NCBI GenBank assembly: GCA_947447265.1
Contig: CANFKC010000005.1
Coordinates: 1-64,000 of the forward strand
Source of the DNA: Chitinophagaceae bacterium
Lineage (GTDB): Bacteria; Bacteroidota; Bacteroidia; Chitinophagales; Chitinophagaceae
Length of the DNA stretch: 64,000 bases
Reading direction: 5' to 3'
The position numbers and the translations under genes were made by a program. The notes below the pieces were generated by a model. It did no database searches, was not told the origin of the DNA, and worked only from the letters and a program-made list of their open reading frames with translations. Position 1 is the first letter of the stretch. Each line of letters begins with the position of its first letter. Of this stretch, positions 26,335 to 35,207 are shown piece after piece.

Positions 26335-26838
26335 TTAAGGCGCATGCTCGTATTTAATGTGCATGGTAATGGTGCCCGCAGTTGCTTCGTTGGTTATAGT
26401 GATGGGCGTTGTTGTCTTGATGGATGGTGTGCCTTGTAACGCCAGTGCGCCATACATCGGGTCATTAAGCATGTATTGTGCATCAAACTTATACACTGGC
26501 GCTGTATTTCCCGGAGGTGGCGTTGCAATAATTCTTGAAATGGTTAATGCCTGTTCTGGTTGCTTTGCCTGTAAATCTGCGAGTTTATAAACGATCAGCA
26601 GTATGTTCTTATCAGCCGGATCCAGCTTAAACGTTACCGGTATGCCGTCCGGAGGAATAGAATTGGAGTTAGGTGCACATGCTGTGCAGATGCCATTACC
26701 AAAGCATGCACCACCACCGGCCGGTTTTGTGCCAAATGTTACAATAGCCGAAACAGGCTTGGGCAATAGGCAACTTTGTAAAAATAAAATTGCAAAAAGA
26801 GTAATAGATATGATGCCGAAATGCAGAATCTTTCTCAT
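26335..26838 (-). CDS. Small lipoprotein with CxGxGIC motif (module copy 1)
   Basis: A 167-residue lipoprotein (MRKILHFGIISITLFAILFLQSC, lipobox LQSC). After the anchor comes AIVTFGTKPAGGGACFGNGIC, then beta-strand-rich sequence with VTFKLDPADKNILLI, a QPEQALTI phrase, and the ending TITMHIKYEHAP. It is clearly homologous to the protein at 28825, and each copy is transcribed away from a TPR/H-box gene (here 26966, 127 nt apart). No family recognised; the paired context suggests an envelope ligand or partner for the TPR sensor. Confidence 0.8.
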   Translation of the reverse strand: MRKILHFGIISITLFAILFLQSCLLPKPVSAIVTFGTKPAGGGACFGNGICTACAPNSNSIPPDGIPVTFKLDPADKNILLIVYKLADLQAKQPEQALTISRIIATPPPGNTAPVYKFDAQYMLNDPMYGALALQGTPSIKTTTPITITNEATAGTITMHIKYEHAP

Positions 26839-26890
26839 AATTAAAATGTGTATTAATGTTTGTTAGTAGCTTATGAAATTCTTTGAAGAT

Positions 26891-26911
26891 GTAGTATCTT
26901 GGCAACAAGGT
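26891..26911 (+). promoter_or_regulatory. Conserved element upstream of TPR/H-box gene, copy 1
   Basis: GTAGTATCTTGGCAACAAGGT, here ending 54 nt before the ATG at 26966, matches about 16 of 20 positions (one gap) with 29679-29698, which ends 58 nt before the paralogous gene's ATG. Within it, TATCTTGG approximates the TAnnTTTG -7 box, and 26892-26915 forms a 10-bp near-perfect inverted repeat. It may be a shared promoter or operator. Confidence 0.4.
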
Positions 26912-26965
26912 ACTAAATATATTTATTTCACCAAATAATGTCATCTTAAGACCCTGCTGAATACC

Positions 26966-28684
26966 ATGAAATTATTATTTAGAAATTTCATCGGGCGCAT
27001 CGCAATCTTTTCTTTGATTCTTGGTGCTTTTCCCGTTTGTGTACAATCTCACGAGACAAATGACTCTCTTAAGAGTGCCTTTAAAAAAAATATTTCAGAT
27101 ACAGATAGGATTAACCTACTGATCCAATTGTCAACAAATACAGATTGTGCAGACTCCTTGATAAAGTTGAAGTTCCTTCTGGACGCAGATGTCATTGTCC
27201 AAAAAATTAGTTGGAGGGAAGGTAAAATGAAGACCAATTCAGGATTGGGTGAATATTATTTTTCCTGTAAGAAGGACTACATTAGGGCAATCGACTATCA
27301 CCAGAAAAGTTTTGAAATTGCTACGCTATTGAATCTGCATTTAGAGACAGCTTTCTCGCTGGTGCAAATAGCCAAATCGCACGACATCCTTGGACAGCAT
27401 GATTTGGCGTTAGAAAAATTGTCGTCAGCTTTAGCCCTAAATGTTAATTCAAGTACGAACATGGGCATCCTTGGCGATATGGGTGTTATTTACAACAGCA
27501 TTGGCGATTACCGCCAGGCTCTTATCTGTTATAACAGGTCATTGGCAAAACTGGATAGCCAAATGCATACAAGCCATAAGGCCCAACAGCTCGATACATT
27601 AACAAGGGGCGGTTTGTTGCTTAACATTGGCGACATCTACCTTTCTATGTCCCAAACGGAAAAAGCACTTGAAAACTACAATAGCGGACTGAAATTAGGG
27701 ATAGCATTAAAAAATGATTTCCTTAAATTCTTCAGTGTCCTCGGTATCGGTAAGGCGCACTATTTTAAAAAGAATTATCCTGAAGCGATTAAAAATTTTG
27801 AAGCAGCGCTGGCCGGTTCACGAAGCCTGAAACAACCTATGTATGAGGCAGGCATATTAGACCAGTTGGCTAATGTTTATATTGCAACCGGCGATATCAG
27901 CAAGGCGGAACACTACGCCGAAGCCTCTCTGAAAATAGCGGAGAGCAACGGCTTTAATGAGCAATTACCAAAAACGTATACTACGCTGGGCAAATTGCTT
28001 TCGCTGCGCGGTAACCATAGTGTTGCAGTAAATTATCTACAGAAAGCATTGGGCTATTGCCATCAGACCAAGGCGCTGGAAGATGAAAAGAATGTTTGGG
28101 ATGCGCTGAGCAACGTTTACAAAAAAATGCAGCAGCCGGCAAAGGCGTTAGATGCTTTCGAACATTTCATTTCGCTACGCGATAGCGTATACAGCATTGA
28201 TAAAGCGAATGAATTGGTACGCATAGATCTGCAGGCGGGTTTTAATAAAAAGCAGGTTGCAGATAGTTTGAGTCAGGCCGCAAAGTATGAGCTAAAAATG
28301 CAGAAGCAGCAGGTACTTACCTATAGTGGTTTTGTGGGCCTGGTGCTGGTATTGCTGTTGTCGTTTTTCATATACCGTAACTACCATACCCAGAAGAAGT
28401 ATAACGAACTGCTCTCAAAAGAAAAAGAACGCCACCTGCAACATATTGAAGCACAAAGCAATGTGCTTACGGATATTGCCTACACACAATCGCACGAAAT
28501 TAGGGGGCCGGTCTCCACGCTATTGGGACTCGTGGAAATATTCAATTATGACGATCCCGCAGACCCTGAGAATAAAGAGGTACTGGAAGGGATAGCCTCA
28601 GTTACCAAACGCCTCGATAAAATTGTTACTGAAGTTGTGAACAAAGAAAATGACGTACACAACAAGGGTAAATTCAAAGAATAG
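26966..28684 (+). CDS. TPR sensor-like protein with HisKA-type H-box but no kinase domain (module copy 1)
   Basis: A 572-residue protein: signal sequence (MKLLFRNFIGRIAIFSLILGAFPVCV), seven or so periplasmic TPRs (about 80-420, e.g. GLLLNIGDIYLSMSQTEKAL and AGILDQLANVYIATGDISKA), one membrane helix (TYSGFVGLVLVLLLSFFIYR, about 440-460), a coiled coil and a C-terminal helix pair with SHEIRGPVSTLLGLV. His510 lies in a perfect HExRxP H-box. The chain ends 62 residues later with no ATP-binding domain. Closely related to 29757-31496, less so to 16353-17825. It may receive phosphate from another kinase or signal by conformation. Confidence 0.87.
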   Translation: MKLLFRNFIGRIAIFSLILGAFPVCVQSHETNDSLKSAFKKNISDTDRINLLIQLSTNTDCADSLIKLKFLLDADVIVQKISWREGKMKTNSGLGEYYFSCKKDYIRAIDYHQKSFEIATLLNLHLETAFSLVQIAKSHDILGQHDLALEKLSSALALNVNSSTNMGILGDMGVIYNSIGDYRQALICYNRSLAKLDSQMHTSHKAQQLDTLTRGGLLLNIGDIYLSMSQTEKALENYNSGLKLGIALKNDFLKFFSVLGIGKAHYFKKNYPEAIKNFEAALAGSRSLKQPMYEAGILDQLANVYIATGDISKAEHYAEASLKIAESNGFNEQLPKTYTTLGKLLSLRGNHSVAVNYLQKALGYCHQTKALEDEKNVWDALSNVYKKMQQPAKALDAFEHFISLRDSVYSIDKANELVRIDLQAGFNKKQVADSLSQAAKYELKMQKQQVLTYSGFVGLVLVLLLSFFIYRNYHTQKKYNELLSKEKERHLQHIEAQSNVLTDIAYTQSHEIRGPVSTLLGLVEIFNYDDPADPENKEVLEGIASVTKRLDKIVTEVVNKENDVHNKGKFKE

Positions 28685-28693
28685 GGCAAAAAA

Positions 28694-28715
28694 ACGGGAG
28701 CCAATTGGCTCCCGT
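28694..28715 (-). terminator. Perfect 22-nt palindromic terminator
   Basis: ACGGGAGCCAA and its complement meet without an obligatory loop at 28694-28715, bordered by a run of As at 28688-28694 that becomes a U tract on the minus strand. It lies 9 nt after the plus-strand TPR gene stop and downstream of the minus-strand gene at 28825, so it can serve both. Confidence 0.8.
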
Positions 28716-28824
28716 ATGAATGATAAAGTGTTATTCAACAATTAGTTTTGGGTCAAGCTAAAATTGTCCATAAAATGCTACATTTTGCACTTTGGGGTTT
28801 TGACTTTTTCCTTTTGACTTGAAA

Positions 28825-29331
28825 CTAGCTGTGCGCATATTTAACGTGCATAGTAACAACATCGCCACTTATAGTAATGGTAATGATGCTGCTAGGCTGA
28901 ATTGAAGAATTTGGGGGAAAGCCTACAGCCGCAAACATTGGCTGACTTAAATTGTAAGGAGCGCCAAACTGATAAGTTGGTGTAATGCCACCTGCAGGCG
29001 GATTAGCACAGTTATTCATTTTTACTGCCTGTTCAGGCTGTATTGCGTTTAAAGCGCTTAACGAAAAAGTGATGAGCAATGTGGTGGCATCTAACGGATC
29101 GAGGCTGAATGTGGTCGGAACACCCTCTACAAGTTTAGTTGTATCTGGCGGCAACGCTACACAAATGCCATCACCAATACATACACCACCACCCGGAGGC
29201 TGAGTGCCAAATGTTACAATCGCGTTCGATCCGCCGCCAACGATAGTCGCCTGGGCTTTAGAGGCACCGAATAAAAACAAAAAACAAAAAAATGCAGAAC
29301 ATGCTACAACTGCGTAACGGACTTTTTTCAT
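28825..29331 (-). CDS. Small exported protein with CxGxGIC motif (module copy 2)
   Basis: Start 29331 (MKKVRYAVVACSAFFCFLFLFGASKAQA) gives 168 residues with a signal peptide; the longer frame from 29478 adds an unrelated hydrophobic leader and is rejected. After AIVTFGTQPPGGGVCIGDGIC come the same blocks as the protein at 26335: TFSLDPLDATTLLI, AIQPEQAVK, and the C-terminal VVTMHVKYAHS. This copy has no lipobox at the cleavage site, so it may be released into the periplasm. It faces away from the TPR/H-box gene at 29757. Confidence 0.78.
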   Translation of the reverse strand: MKKVRYAVVACSAFFCFLFLFGASKAQATIVGGGSNAIVTFGTQPPGGGVCIGDGICVALPPDTTKLVEGVPTTFSLDPLDATTLLITFSLSALNAIQPEQAVKMNNCANPPAGGITPTYQFGAPYNLSQPMFAAVGFPPNSSIQPSSIITITISGDVVTMHVKYAHS

Positions 29332-29756
29332 GAGAATCAATAAAAATTTAGCGCTTGTAAATAAAAATAATAATAAAAAATTAGAAGTGCAAATTACTAA
29401 CATAATTTTCAATAAGCAAAAGGTGTTGGGGTGTTTTAGTAAATTTTTGATAAGAAATTCATCAAATAAATCAATCACATTAATATATTAAAAAATAAGT
29501 TCGTTTTATTAACCCTTAAATTGCAAATTTTCTTGCACTTTCCAGGCGGCAATTAATTAAATAAAAGATGGCGATATTTTTTATATACTCTCCAAAAGCA
29601 TATCAGAACACCATTCCTTATTCGGGAAATATTATTTAACCTGAAAATTAACAAACTGGTTGCAAATTGCAGCAAGAAGTCGTACTTTGCTTCAAGGTTA
29701 GAATGACAGTTGTAATTGACAAAAATCGGTAGTTGTTTATCAATAGACAAAAGCTA
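29332..29756. other. Divergent intergenic region, 425 bp
   Basis: AT-rich spacer between the two divergent genes of module copy 2. Besides the conserved element at 29679-29698 I see no ORF, RNA gene or strong hairpin. It presumably holds both promoters. Confidence 0.5.
29679..29698 (+). promoter_or_regulatory. Conserved element upstream of TPR/H-box gene, copy 2
   Basis: GTCGTACTTTGCTTCAAGGT parallels the element at 26891-26911 in sequence and in distance to the start codon (58 nt here, 54 nt there). TACTTTG resembles a -7 box. Surrounding DNA in the two loci is otherwise unlike, so the match may be under selection. Confidence 0.4.
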
Positions 29757-31496
29757 ATGAGTACTTTTCCCAGATACATTCTTGCGCTAACCTTGTTGTT
29801 CGGCTGTCTGGGTCTATCTGCTAACAGCATTGCCGAGGTTAAGAAAAACATAAGCGACTCTCTCCACGTTGCCTTTTTACAATCGTCTGTCGATTCTGAA
29901 AAAGTAAAAGTATTGCTGCAGCTTTCTTCGGTTACTGCATGCACCGATTCCTCCAGGAAACTTTCCTTTGCCAATGAAGCCTATAAAATAGCGCGAAAAA
30001 ATAAATGGGACAGGGGCCTGCTGCTGTGCAATATTGTGCTAAGCGACTATTATTCAGTATGCGTCAAAAACTATGTAAAAGCAATAGAATGCGACCAGAA
30101 TTCCATTTACCTGGCCCAGACACTGAGCGACATTGAAAATGAAGCAAAAGCGCTCGAGCATGTTGCTAAAGATTATGAAAATCTTGGGCAGCATAATTTA
30201 TCGCTCGATTATCTGAAGCAGGTACTTGCGCTGCAGGTAGACCAGCGTCTGAAAGTAGGGGTATTGGGCGATATGGGGTCAATTTATGCAAGTGTAGGCG
30301 ACTACCGCCAAGCGCTCATTTCTTATAACAATGCATTGAAGCAACTCGATGAGCTTATGGCAGCTCAGAAGGAAGTGAACAGAAAAGACAATATTACCAA
30401 AGGCGGCCTGTTGCTTAATGTGGGTGATATTTATCTTTCTATGTCGCAGTTTGACAGGGCACTCGAAAACTATAACAATGTGTATAAGCTAGGTACGGTT
30501 GTCCGCGACCAGTATTTGCAGTTTTTCAGCGTTATGGCCATGGGCAAGGCCTATTTCGCAAAGAAGAACTACGCCAAAGGCATAAGAAACCTTGAACTTG
30601 CCTTGTTTGATTCCCGTGGGCTTAAGCAGGTAATGTACGAAGCCATTATATTAGACCAACTGGCCAATGCATACCTGGCCATTGGTGCCGCAGATAAAGC
30701 CGATCAAACAGCGAAAGCTTCTTTAAAAATTGCAATGGACAATTCATTCGACCGGCAATTCCCTAAAACATATACAACGCTGAGCAAACTGCTGTACCAG
30801 CAAAAAAACTACAGTGGAGCCGTTACCTACCTGGAAAAAGCCTTAGAGTACTGCCAGAAAACCAATGAGATAGAAGATGAGAAGAACGCCTGGGAAGTGT
30901 TAAGCAATACGTACGAAAAAATGGAGCAACCCACCAAAGCGCTTGCGGCATACCGGCACTTTATTGACCTGCGCGATAGCCTCTATAACATTGAAAAGGC
31001 CAATGAGCTGGTGCGCATTGACCTGCAGGCCGGCTTTAACCAGAAACAAATGACGGACAGCCTTAAACAGGTGAAGCAAGCAAAAGCCTACGAGGGCGAA
31101 GTGCAAAAGCAACAGATAATAACTTATGCAGTATTACTTGGAATGGCGCTTGTGGTGCTGCTCTCCTTCTTTATATACCGCAACTATAATACACAGAAGA
31201 AATATAACGACCTGCTATCTAAAGAAAAAGCCAACCACCTTGCCTACATTGAGGCGCAAAGCAATACGCTAACTGATATTGCACATATACAATCGCACAA
31301 CATAAGGGGGCCTGTCTCTACCCTGCTGGGGCTGGTGAAGGTATTTAACTTTGAAGACCCTACTGACCCTGATAACAAAGAAGTAATTGAGGGCATAGCC
31401 ATTGTTACCGAGCGCCTTGATAAAATAGTGAGAGATGTTGTAACCAAAGAAAACATTATTCACAGCAAGGAAAGCTCTATACAGGGTAAGAAATAA
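29757..31496 (+). CDS. TPR sensor-like protein with HisKA-type H-box but no kinase domain (module copy 2)
   Basis: Start 29757 (MSTFPRYILALTLLFGCLGL) gives 579 residues; a TTG at 29733 is less likely. Layout equals the gene at 26966: signal peptide, TPR array with identical phrases (GGLLLN-GDIYLSMSQ, LDQLAN-Y-A-G), a NELVRIDLQAGFN linker, membrane helix (YAVLLGMALVVLLSFFIYR), coiled coil and H-box SHNIRGPVSTLLGLV with His514. It ends 65 residues after the His and has no catalytic ATPase domain. Clearly a duplicate, with the HE of the H-box changed to HN. Confidence 0.87.
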   Translation: MSTFPRYILALTLLFGCLGLSANSIAEVKKNISDSLHVAFLQSSVDSEKVKVLLQLSSVTACTDSSRKLSFANEAYKIARKNKWDRGLLLCNIVLSDYYSVCVKNYVKAIECDQNSIYLAQTLSDIENEAKALEHVAKDYENLGQHNLSLDYLKQVLALQVDQRLKVGVLGDMGSIYASVGDYRQALISYNNALKQLDELMAAQKEVNRKDNITKGGLLLNVGDIYLSMSQFDRALENYNNVYKLGTVVRDQYLQFFSVMAMGKAYFAKKNYAKGIRNLELALFDSRGLKQVMYEAIILDQLANAYLAIGAADKADQTAKASLKIAMDNSFDRQFPKTYTTLSKLLYQQKNYSGAVTYLEKALEYCQKTNEIEDEKNAWEVLSNTYEKMEQPTKALAAYRHFIDLRDSLYNIEKANELVRIDLQAGFNQKQMTDSLKQVKQAKAYEGEVQKQQIITYAVLLGMALVVLLSFFIYRNYNTQKKYNDLLSKEKANHLAYIEAQSNTLTDIAHIQSHNIRGPVSTLLGLVKVFNFEDPTDPDNKEVIEGIAIVTERLDKIVRDVVTKENIIHSKESSIQGKK

Positions 31497-31566
31497 TGGA
31501 AAAGCAATTTTGAAAAGAAGGTGTAGCTATTTTGCTATATTTACGCCCTGTAAATAATACACTACT

Positions 31567-32403
31567 ATGGCTAATCAATTGCTGAAAGGAAAGAAAGGAA
31601 TTATATTCGGGGCTCTTGACGAGCGCTCAATTGCATGGAAAACTGCACTGGTTTGTGTAGCTGAAGGTGCGGAAATTACACTATCGAATGCACCTATAGC
31701 CCTGCGTATGGGCAAAATAAATGAATTGGCCAGCATGTGTAACGCTAAAGTTATTGCCGCTGATGCCACATCGACCGCTGACCTTGACAGCCTGATGCAA
31801 CAAAGCATGGAAAACCATGGCGGTAAGATCGATTTTATGCTGCACTCCATAGGCATGTCGCCTAATGTGCGCAAGAAATTCGCTTATACCGATACCAACT
31901 ACGAGAATTTCCTTAAAACATTAGATATTTCTGCACTTTCATTGCACCGCGTGCTGCAATCGGCTATGAAGGCTGATGCGCTGAACGAATGGGGTTCAGT
32001 TGTAGGCCTTAGCTATATTGCTGCACAACGTACCTTCCCTGGCTATAATGATATGGCTGATGCTAAGGCTTTGCTGGAAAGCGTGGCGCGCAGCTTCGGT
32101 TACCACTATGGCTTTGCTAAAAAAGTAAGGGTAAATACTGTTTCACAATCGCCAACTGTAACTACAGCAGGTTCTGGCGTTTCGGGTTTTGATGTATTTT
32201 TAGAATACGCTGAAAAAATGTCGCCACTAGGTAACGCAAGCGCGGAAGATTGTGCAAACTATTGCGCAATGCTGTTTAGCGATTATACCCGTATGGTAAC
32301 TATGCAGAACCTTTTCCATGACGGGGGTTTCTCGTTTACCGGTGTGAGCACACCAATAGTTGACCAGATTTTAAAAGCCAACGGCGAAACAGCCGAGGGT
32401 TAA
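31567..32403 (+). CDS. fabI: Enoyl-[acyl-carrier-protein] reductase (NADH)
   Basis: A 278-residue short-chain dehydrogenase of the FabI type, which reduces trans-2-enoyl-ACP in the last step of each fatty-acid elongation cycle. The catalytic Tyr160-x6-Lys167 (GYNDMADAKALL) and the second conserved Tyr150 match FabI spacing. The N-terminal KGIIFGALDERSIAW is the FabI nucleotide-binding loop (G-x5-SIAW), and HSIGMSP is the active-site strand. Cytosolic. porQ follows 56 nt later and may be cotranscribed. Length is slightly above E. coli FabI. Confidence 0.95.
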   Translation: MANQLLKGKKGIIFGALDERSIAWKTALVCVAEGAEITLSNAPIALRMGKINELASMCNAKVIAADATSTADLDSLMQQSMENHGGKIDFMLHSIGMSPNVRKKFAYTDTNYENFLKTLDISALSLHRVLQSAMKADALNEWGSVVGLSYIAAQRTFPGYNDMADAKALLESVARSFGYHYGFAKKVRVNTVSQSPTVTTAGSGVSGFDVFLEYAEKMSPLGNASAEDCANYCAMLFSDYTRMVTMQNLFHDGGFSFTGVSTPIVDQILKANGETAEG

Positions 32404-32459
32404 TTATGACTGGTGCGGCAATAATATTAATGAGGAAACGTTTGAGGTATATGCGAGGT

Positions 32460-33560
32460 ATGAAAATTACATTCACCCTGTTGGTGCTGTTATGCTGCAA
32501 GCTGGCTATGGCGCAGGTAACCGGCGGGCAATACGCTATGGAGTTCCTGCGTATGTCCAATTCACCGCATGTATCTGCCCTTGGTGGTATTAGTGTTGCA
32601 AATCCTGATAATGATATTTCACTGGTATTGCAAAACCCGGCAATAATGCGGCCGGGTTTGCACAACCAGATAGGCCTGAATTACAATAGCTTCTATGGCA
32701 ATATCAATGTATTGAACCTTGCCTACGGCTATAATTCGCAAAAGCTGAACACCTCTTTTTTTATGGGAGTTCAGTACCTCAACTATGGCTCCTTCCTGCT
32801 TACTGACGATGCAGGAACGGTATTAGGCGATTTTCACGGCGTTGACTATGCAGTAACATTGGGTGCATCGCGCAAGTACGGCGAACACTGGCGTTATGGC
32901 GCAGACGTGAAATGGGCACAATCATCTTACGCACCCTATGGGGCATCTGCGCTGCTGGTTGATGTGGGGGTGAATTATTATGATACCGCTAAACTGCTCG
33001 ATTTTGGTATTGTTGCCAAGAACATGGGCTCTATGGTAACGAAGTACACACCCGGCAATAGTATAGAGCCACTGCCGTTCGATCTGCAACTGGGCATTTC
33101 CAAGCGCTTTAAGCACATGCCGTTGCGTTTATTTGCAACCGTACATCATTTATACGAATGGGATATCCGGTACAACAATCCGGTCGATAATGTTACTACC
33201 AATATACTGGGCACTGTCGACAGCAGTAAACTTAACCAGGACCATACTATTGATAAAATATTCCGCCACTTTATTTTTGGTGCGGAACTAGCTATCGGCA
33301 AGCGACTTTTAGCTACTGTTTCTTATAACACCCTGCAACGCAGGGAATTAGCTATATCCAGCAAACCCGGTAAAGCTGGCTTTGCATTTGGCCTTGGTCT
33401 AAACCTCGATAAATTTCAGGTGCACTACGCACGTACATATTACCACATTGCAGGAGCTTACAACGAAATTGGCATCAATATGCAATTCAACAAGCTGTTT
33501 TCCATCGGCAAGCTGGGTGAAAAAATCAACTGGCGCAAGGAGTACGAAGATTGGGAGTAG
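32460..33560 (+). CDS. porQ: Type IX secretion system protein PorQ
   Basis: Start 32460 (MKITFTLLVLLCCKLAMAQ) gives 366 residues with a signal peptide; earlier in-frame Mets overlap the gap after fabI. The mature protein is an outer-membrane beta-barrel of the PorQ family, opening with TGGQYAMEFLRMSNSPHVSALGG, then a repeated FADL-like barrel and a LGLNLDKFQVHYARTYYH strand near the end. PorQ works with PorU and PorZ in processing and attaching T9SS cargo at the cell surface. This fits the many sorting-domain proteins nearby. Confidence 0.88.
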   Translation: MKITFTLLVLLCCKLAMAQVTGGQYAMEFLRMSNSPHVSALGGISVANPDNDISLVLQNPAIMRPGLHNQIGLNYNSFYGNINVLNLAYGYNSQKLNTSFFMGVQYLNYGSFLLTDDAGTVLGDFHGVDYAVTLGASRKYGEHWRYGADVKWAQSSYAPYGASALLVDVGVNYYDTAKLLDFGIVAKNMGSMVTKYTPGNSIEPLPFDLQLGISKRFKHMPLRLFATVHHLYEWDIRYNNPVDNVTTNILGTVDSSKLNQDHTIDKIFRHFIFGAELAIGKRLLATVSYNTLQRRELAISSKPGKAGFAFGLGLNLDKFQVHYARTYYHIAGAYNEIGINMQFNKLFSIGKLGEKINWRKEYEDWE

Positions 33561-33717
33561 AGGCGGATGAATAGCTGTTAAATGCGCACATTTTCTCAGG
33601 TATTTGGTTTATACTCATCGCTATTGAAATCAATTATACCTCTATAAACATCTGCAGTTGATTATCCCGTAATTTTAAGGAATGGTTATTGGCTAGCCAT
33701 TTTATCAACTCCATACA

Positions 33718-34815
33718 ATGCAAGGATTCCATTTTTCAAAGTTCAACCCTAACGAAAACGCTAAGTCGCCATTTGATAAACTCCTGGGTTTATTCACCGA
33801 GGTATTGCAATATACCAACGGCGATGCTGCAGAAGCCTTGAGCTGGCTTACACAGCTGGATAAACAGTATGGTCTTACGAATAAAGACTATGGCATGGGC
33901 GACTTTATTGATGACCTGAAGAATAATGGTTACATAAAGGACAATGAGAATGATGGCACTTTTAAAATAACGCCTAAAACCGAACAGTCTATCCGCCAGC
34001 GCTCGCTGGAAGAAATTTTCGGGAAGCTAAAGAAATCAAAAGCCGGCAGCCACCGCACCTTTAAAACCGGGCAGGGCGATGAACCCAATCCCGAAACAAG
34101 GCCGTACGAATTTGGCGACACACTGGAAAGTATTAACTATACCGGCAGCTTGCAAAACGCATACATTAACAGGGGTATTGACAGCCTTTCGCTGCACCAG
34201 GATGATCTTGAGATACATGAAACTGATTTCAAGGCACAGACATCGACAGTGCTGATGATAGACATTTCGCACAGTATGATACTGTATGGCGAAGACAGGA
34301 TAACACCCGCTAAAAAGGTGGCTATGGCACTTAGCGAACTGATAACGACCCGCTACCCTAAAGACACACTGGATATTGTCGTTTTTGGCAATGATGCCTG
34401 GCAGATAGAAATTAAAGACCTGCCCTACCTTGAAGTGGGCCCCTACCACACCAATACCGTTGCCGGGCTGGAGCTGGCGATGGAATTACTGCGCCGCAGG
34501 AAGAACCCAAATAAGCAGATATTTATGATAACCGATGGCAAGCCTACCTGCCTGAAAGTGGGCAACAAATACTACAAAAACAGCTTTGGCATCGACAGTA
34601 AAATACTCAACCGCACACTCAATTTAGCGGGTCAGTTAAGGCGCTTAAAAATACCTGTTATTACCTTTATGATAGCGCAAGACCCTTACCTGCAGGCATT
34701 TGTGCGCAACTTTACGGAAGTGAACAATGGTAAGGCTTTCTACTCGTCACTCGACGGGCTTGGCACTTTCATTTTTGAAGATTATGAAAGGAATAAAAAG
34801 AAGACCGTGCGGTAG
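33718..34815 (+). CDS. VWA-domain protein, orphan (no adjacent MoxR ATPase)
   Basis: A 365-residue cytosolic protein with a C-terminal von Willebrand A domain. The MIDAS motif is intact: DISHS at 182-186 (DxSxS), a central Thr in YHTNTVAG, and TDGKP. The N-terminal 160 residues are helical and charged. Proteins of this build (CoxE/YehP-like) usually act with an AAA+ MoxR/ChlI-type ATPase as metal-insertion or chaperone pairs. No such ATPase is in the neighbourhood, so its partner must be encoded elsewhere. Confidence 0.85.
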   Translation: MQGFHFSKFNPNENAKSPFDKLLGLFTEVLQYTNGDAAEALSWLTQLDKQYGLTNKDYGMGDFIDDLKNNGYIKDNENDGTFKITPKTEQSIRQRSLEEIFGKLKKSKAGSHRTFKTGQGDEPNPETRPYEFGDTLESINYTGSLQNAYINRGIDSLSLHQDDLEIHETDFKAQTSTVLMIDISHSMILYGEDRITPAKKVAMALSELITTRYPKDTLDIVVFGNDAWQIEIKDLPYLEVGPYHTNTVAGLELAMELLRRRKNPNKQIFMITDGKPTCLKVGNKYYKNSFGIDSKILNRTLNLAGQLRRLKIPVITFMIAQDPYLQAFVRNFTEVNNGKAFYSSLDGLGTFIFEDYERNKKKTVR

Positions 34816-34823
34816 CCTTGTTA

Positions 34824-35207
34824 TTATAAAAGAAATTGCATCTCTGTCAACTCCCTTCCAACCTGGTGAACTCCCTTAAGTATTCGTGTTACCTGATTAG
34901 AAGAAGGTTTCTTTACTCCACTAATGTACTGTGCCAATAAGCTTTGATTCATACCTATGCGTTCAGACAGCGCTTTTGCATTTATGACTTTGTAAAAATC
35001 AAAAAATGAAGCTATATCAGGGATCAATTTAATATCGTTCTCACTAATCGACGGTTGTTTTTTATAATCAAAATATAAATTGAGCGCGTCAACGATATTT
35101 TTCCTGATTTCCTCAATATTATCTCCAGCGGTATAAACAGGGTATTTATCGGCCCCTGCTGAATAACCTGTGCTGGTCTTTTCTATCGTAACCTTTATCT
35201 GTTTCAT
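34824..35207 (-). CDS. hicB: HicB-family antitoxin with C-terminal HTH
   Basis: A 127-residue HicB: an N-terminal partial RNase H-like fold (MKQIKVTIEKTSTGYSAGAD ... TAGDNIEEIRKNIVDALNLY) and a C-terminal Cro-like helix-turn-helix (AKALSERIGMNQSLLAQYISGVKKPS). In type II HicAB systems HicB neutralises the HicA mRNA interferase and represses the operon. Its ATG overlaps the end of the frameshifted hicA remnant (ATGA), the standard hicAB order. It ends 8 nt from the convergent VWA gene. Confidence 0.88.
   Translation of the reverse strand: MKQIKVTIEKTSTGYSAGADKYPVYTAGDNIEEIRKNIVDALNLYFDYKKQPSISENDIKLIPDIASFFDFYKVINAKALSERIGMNQSLLAQYISGVKKPSSNQVTRILKGVHQVGRELTEMQFLL

Noticed and set aside
28824-29478. 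Longer start (29478) for the CxGxGIC protein
   Set aside because: The added 49 residues form a second hydrophobic leader in front of a complete signal peptide; ATG 29331 gives the natural start.
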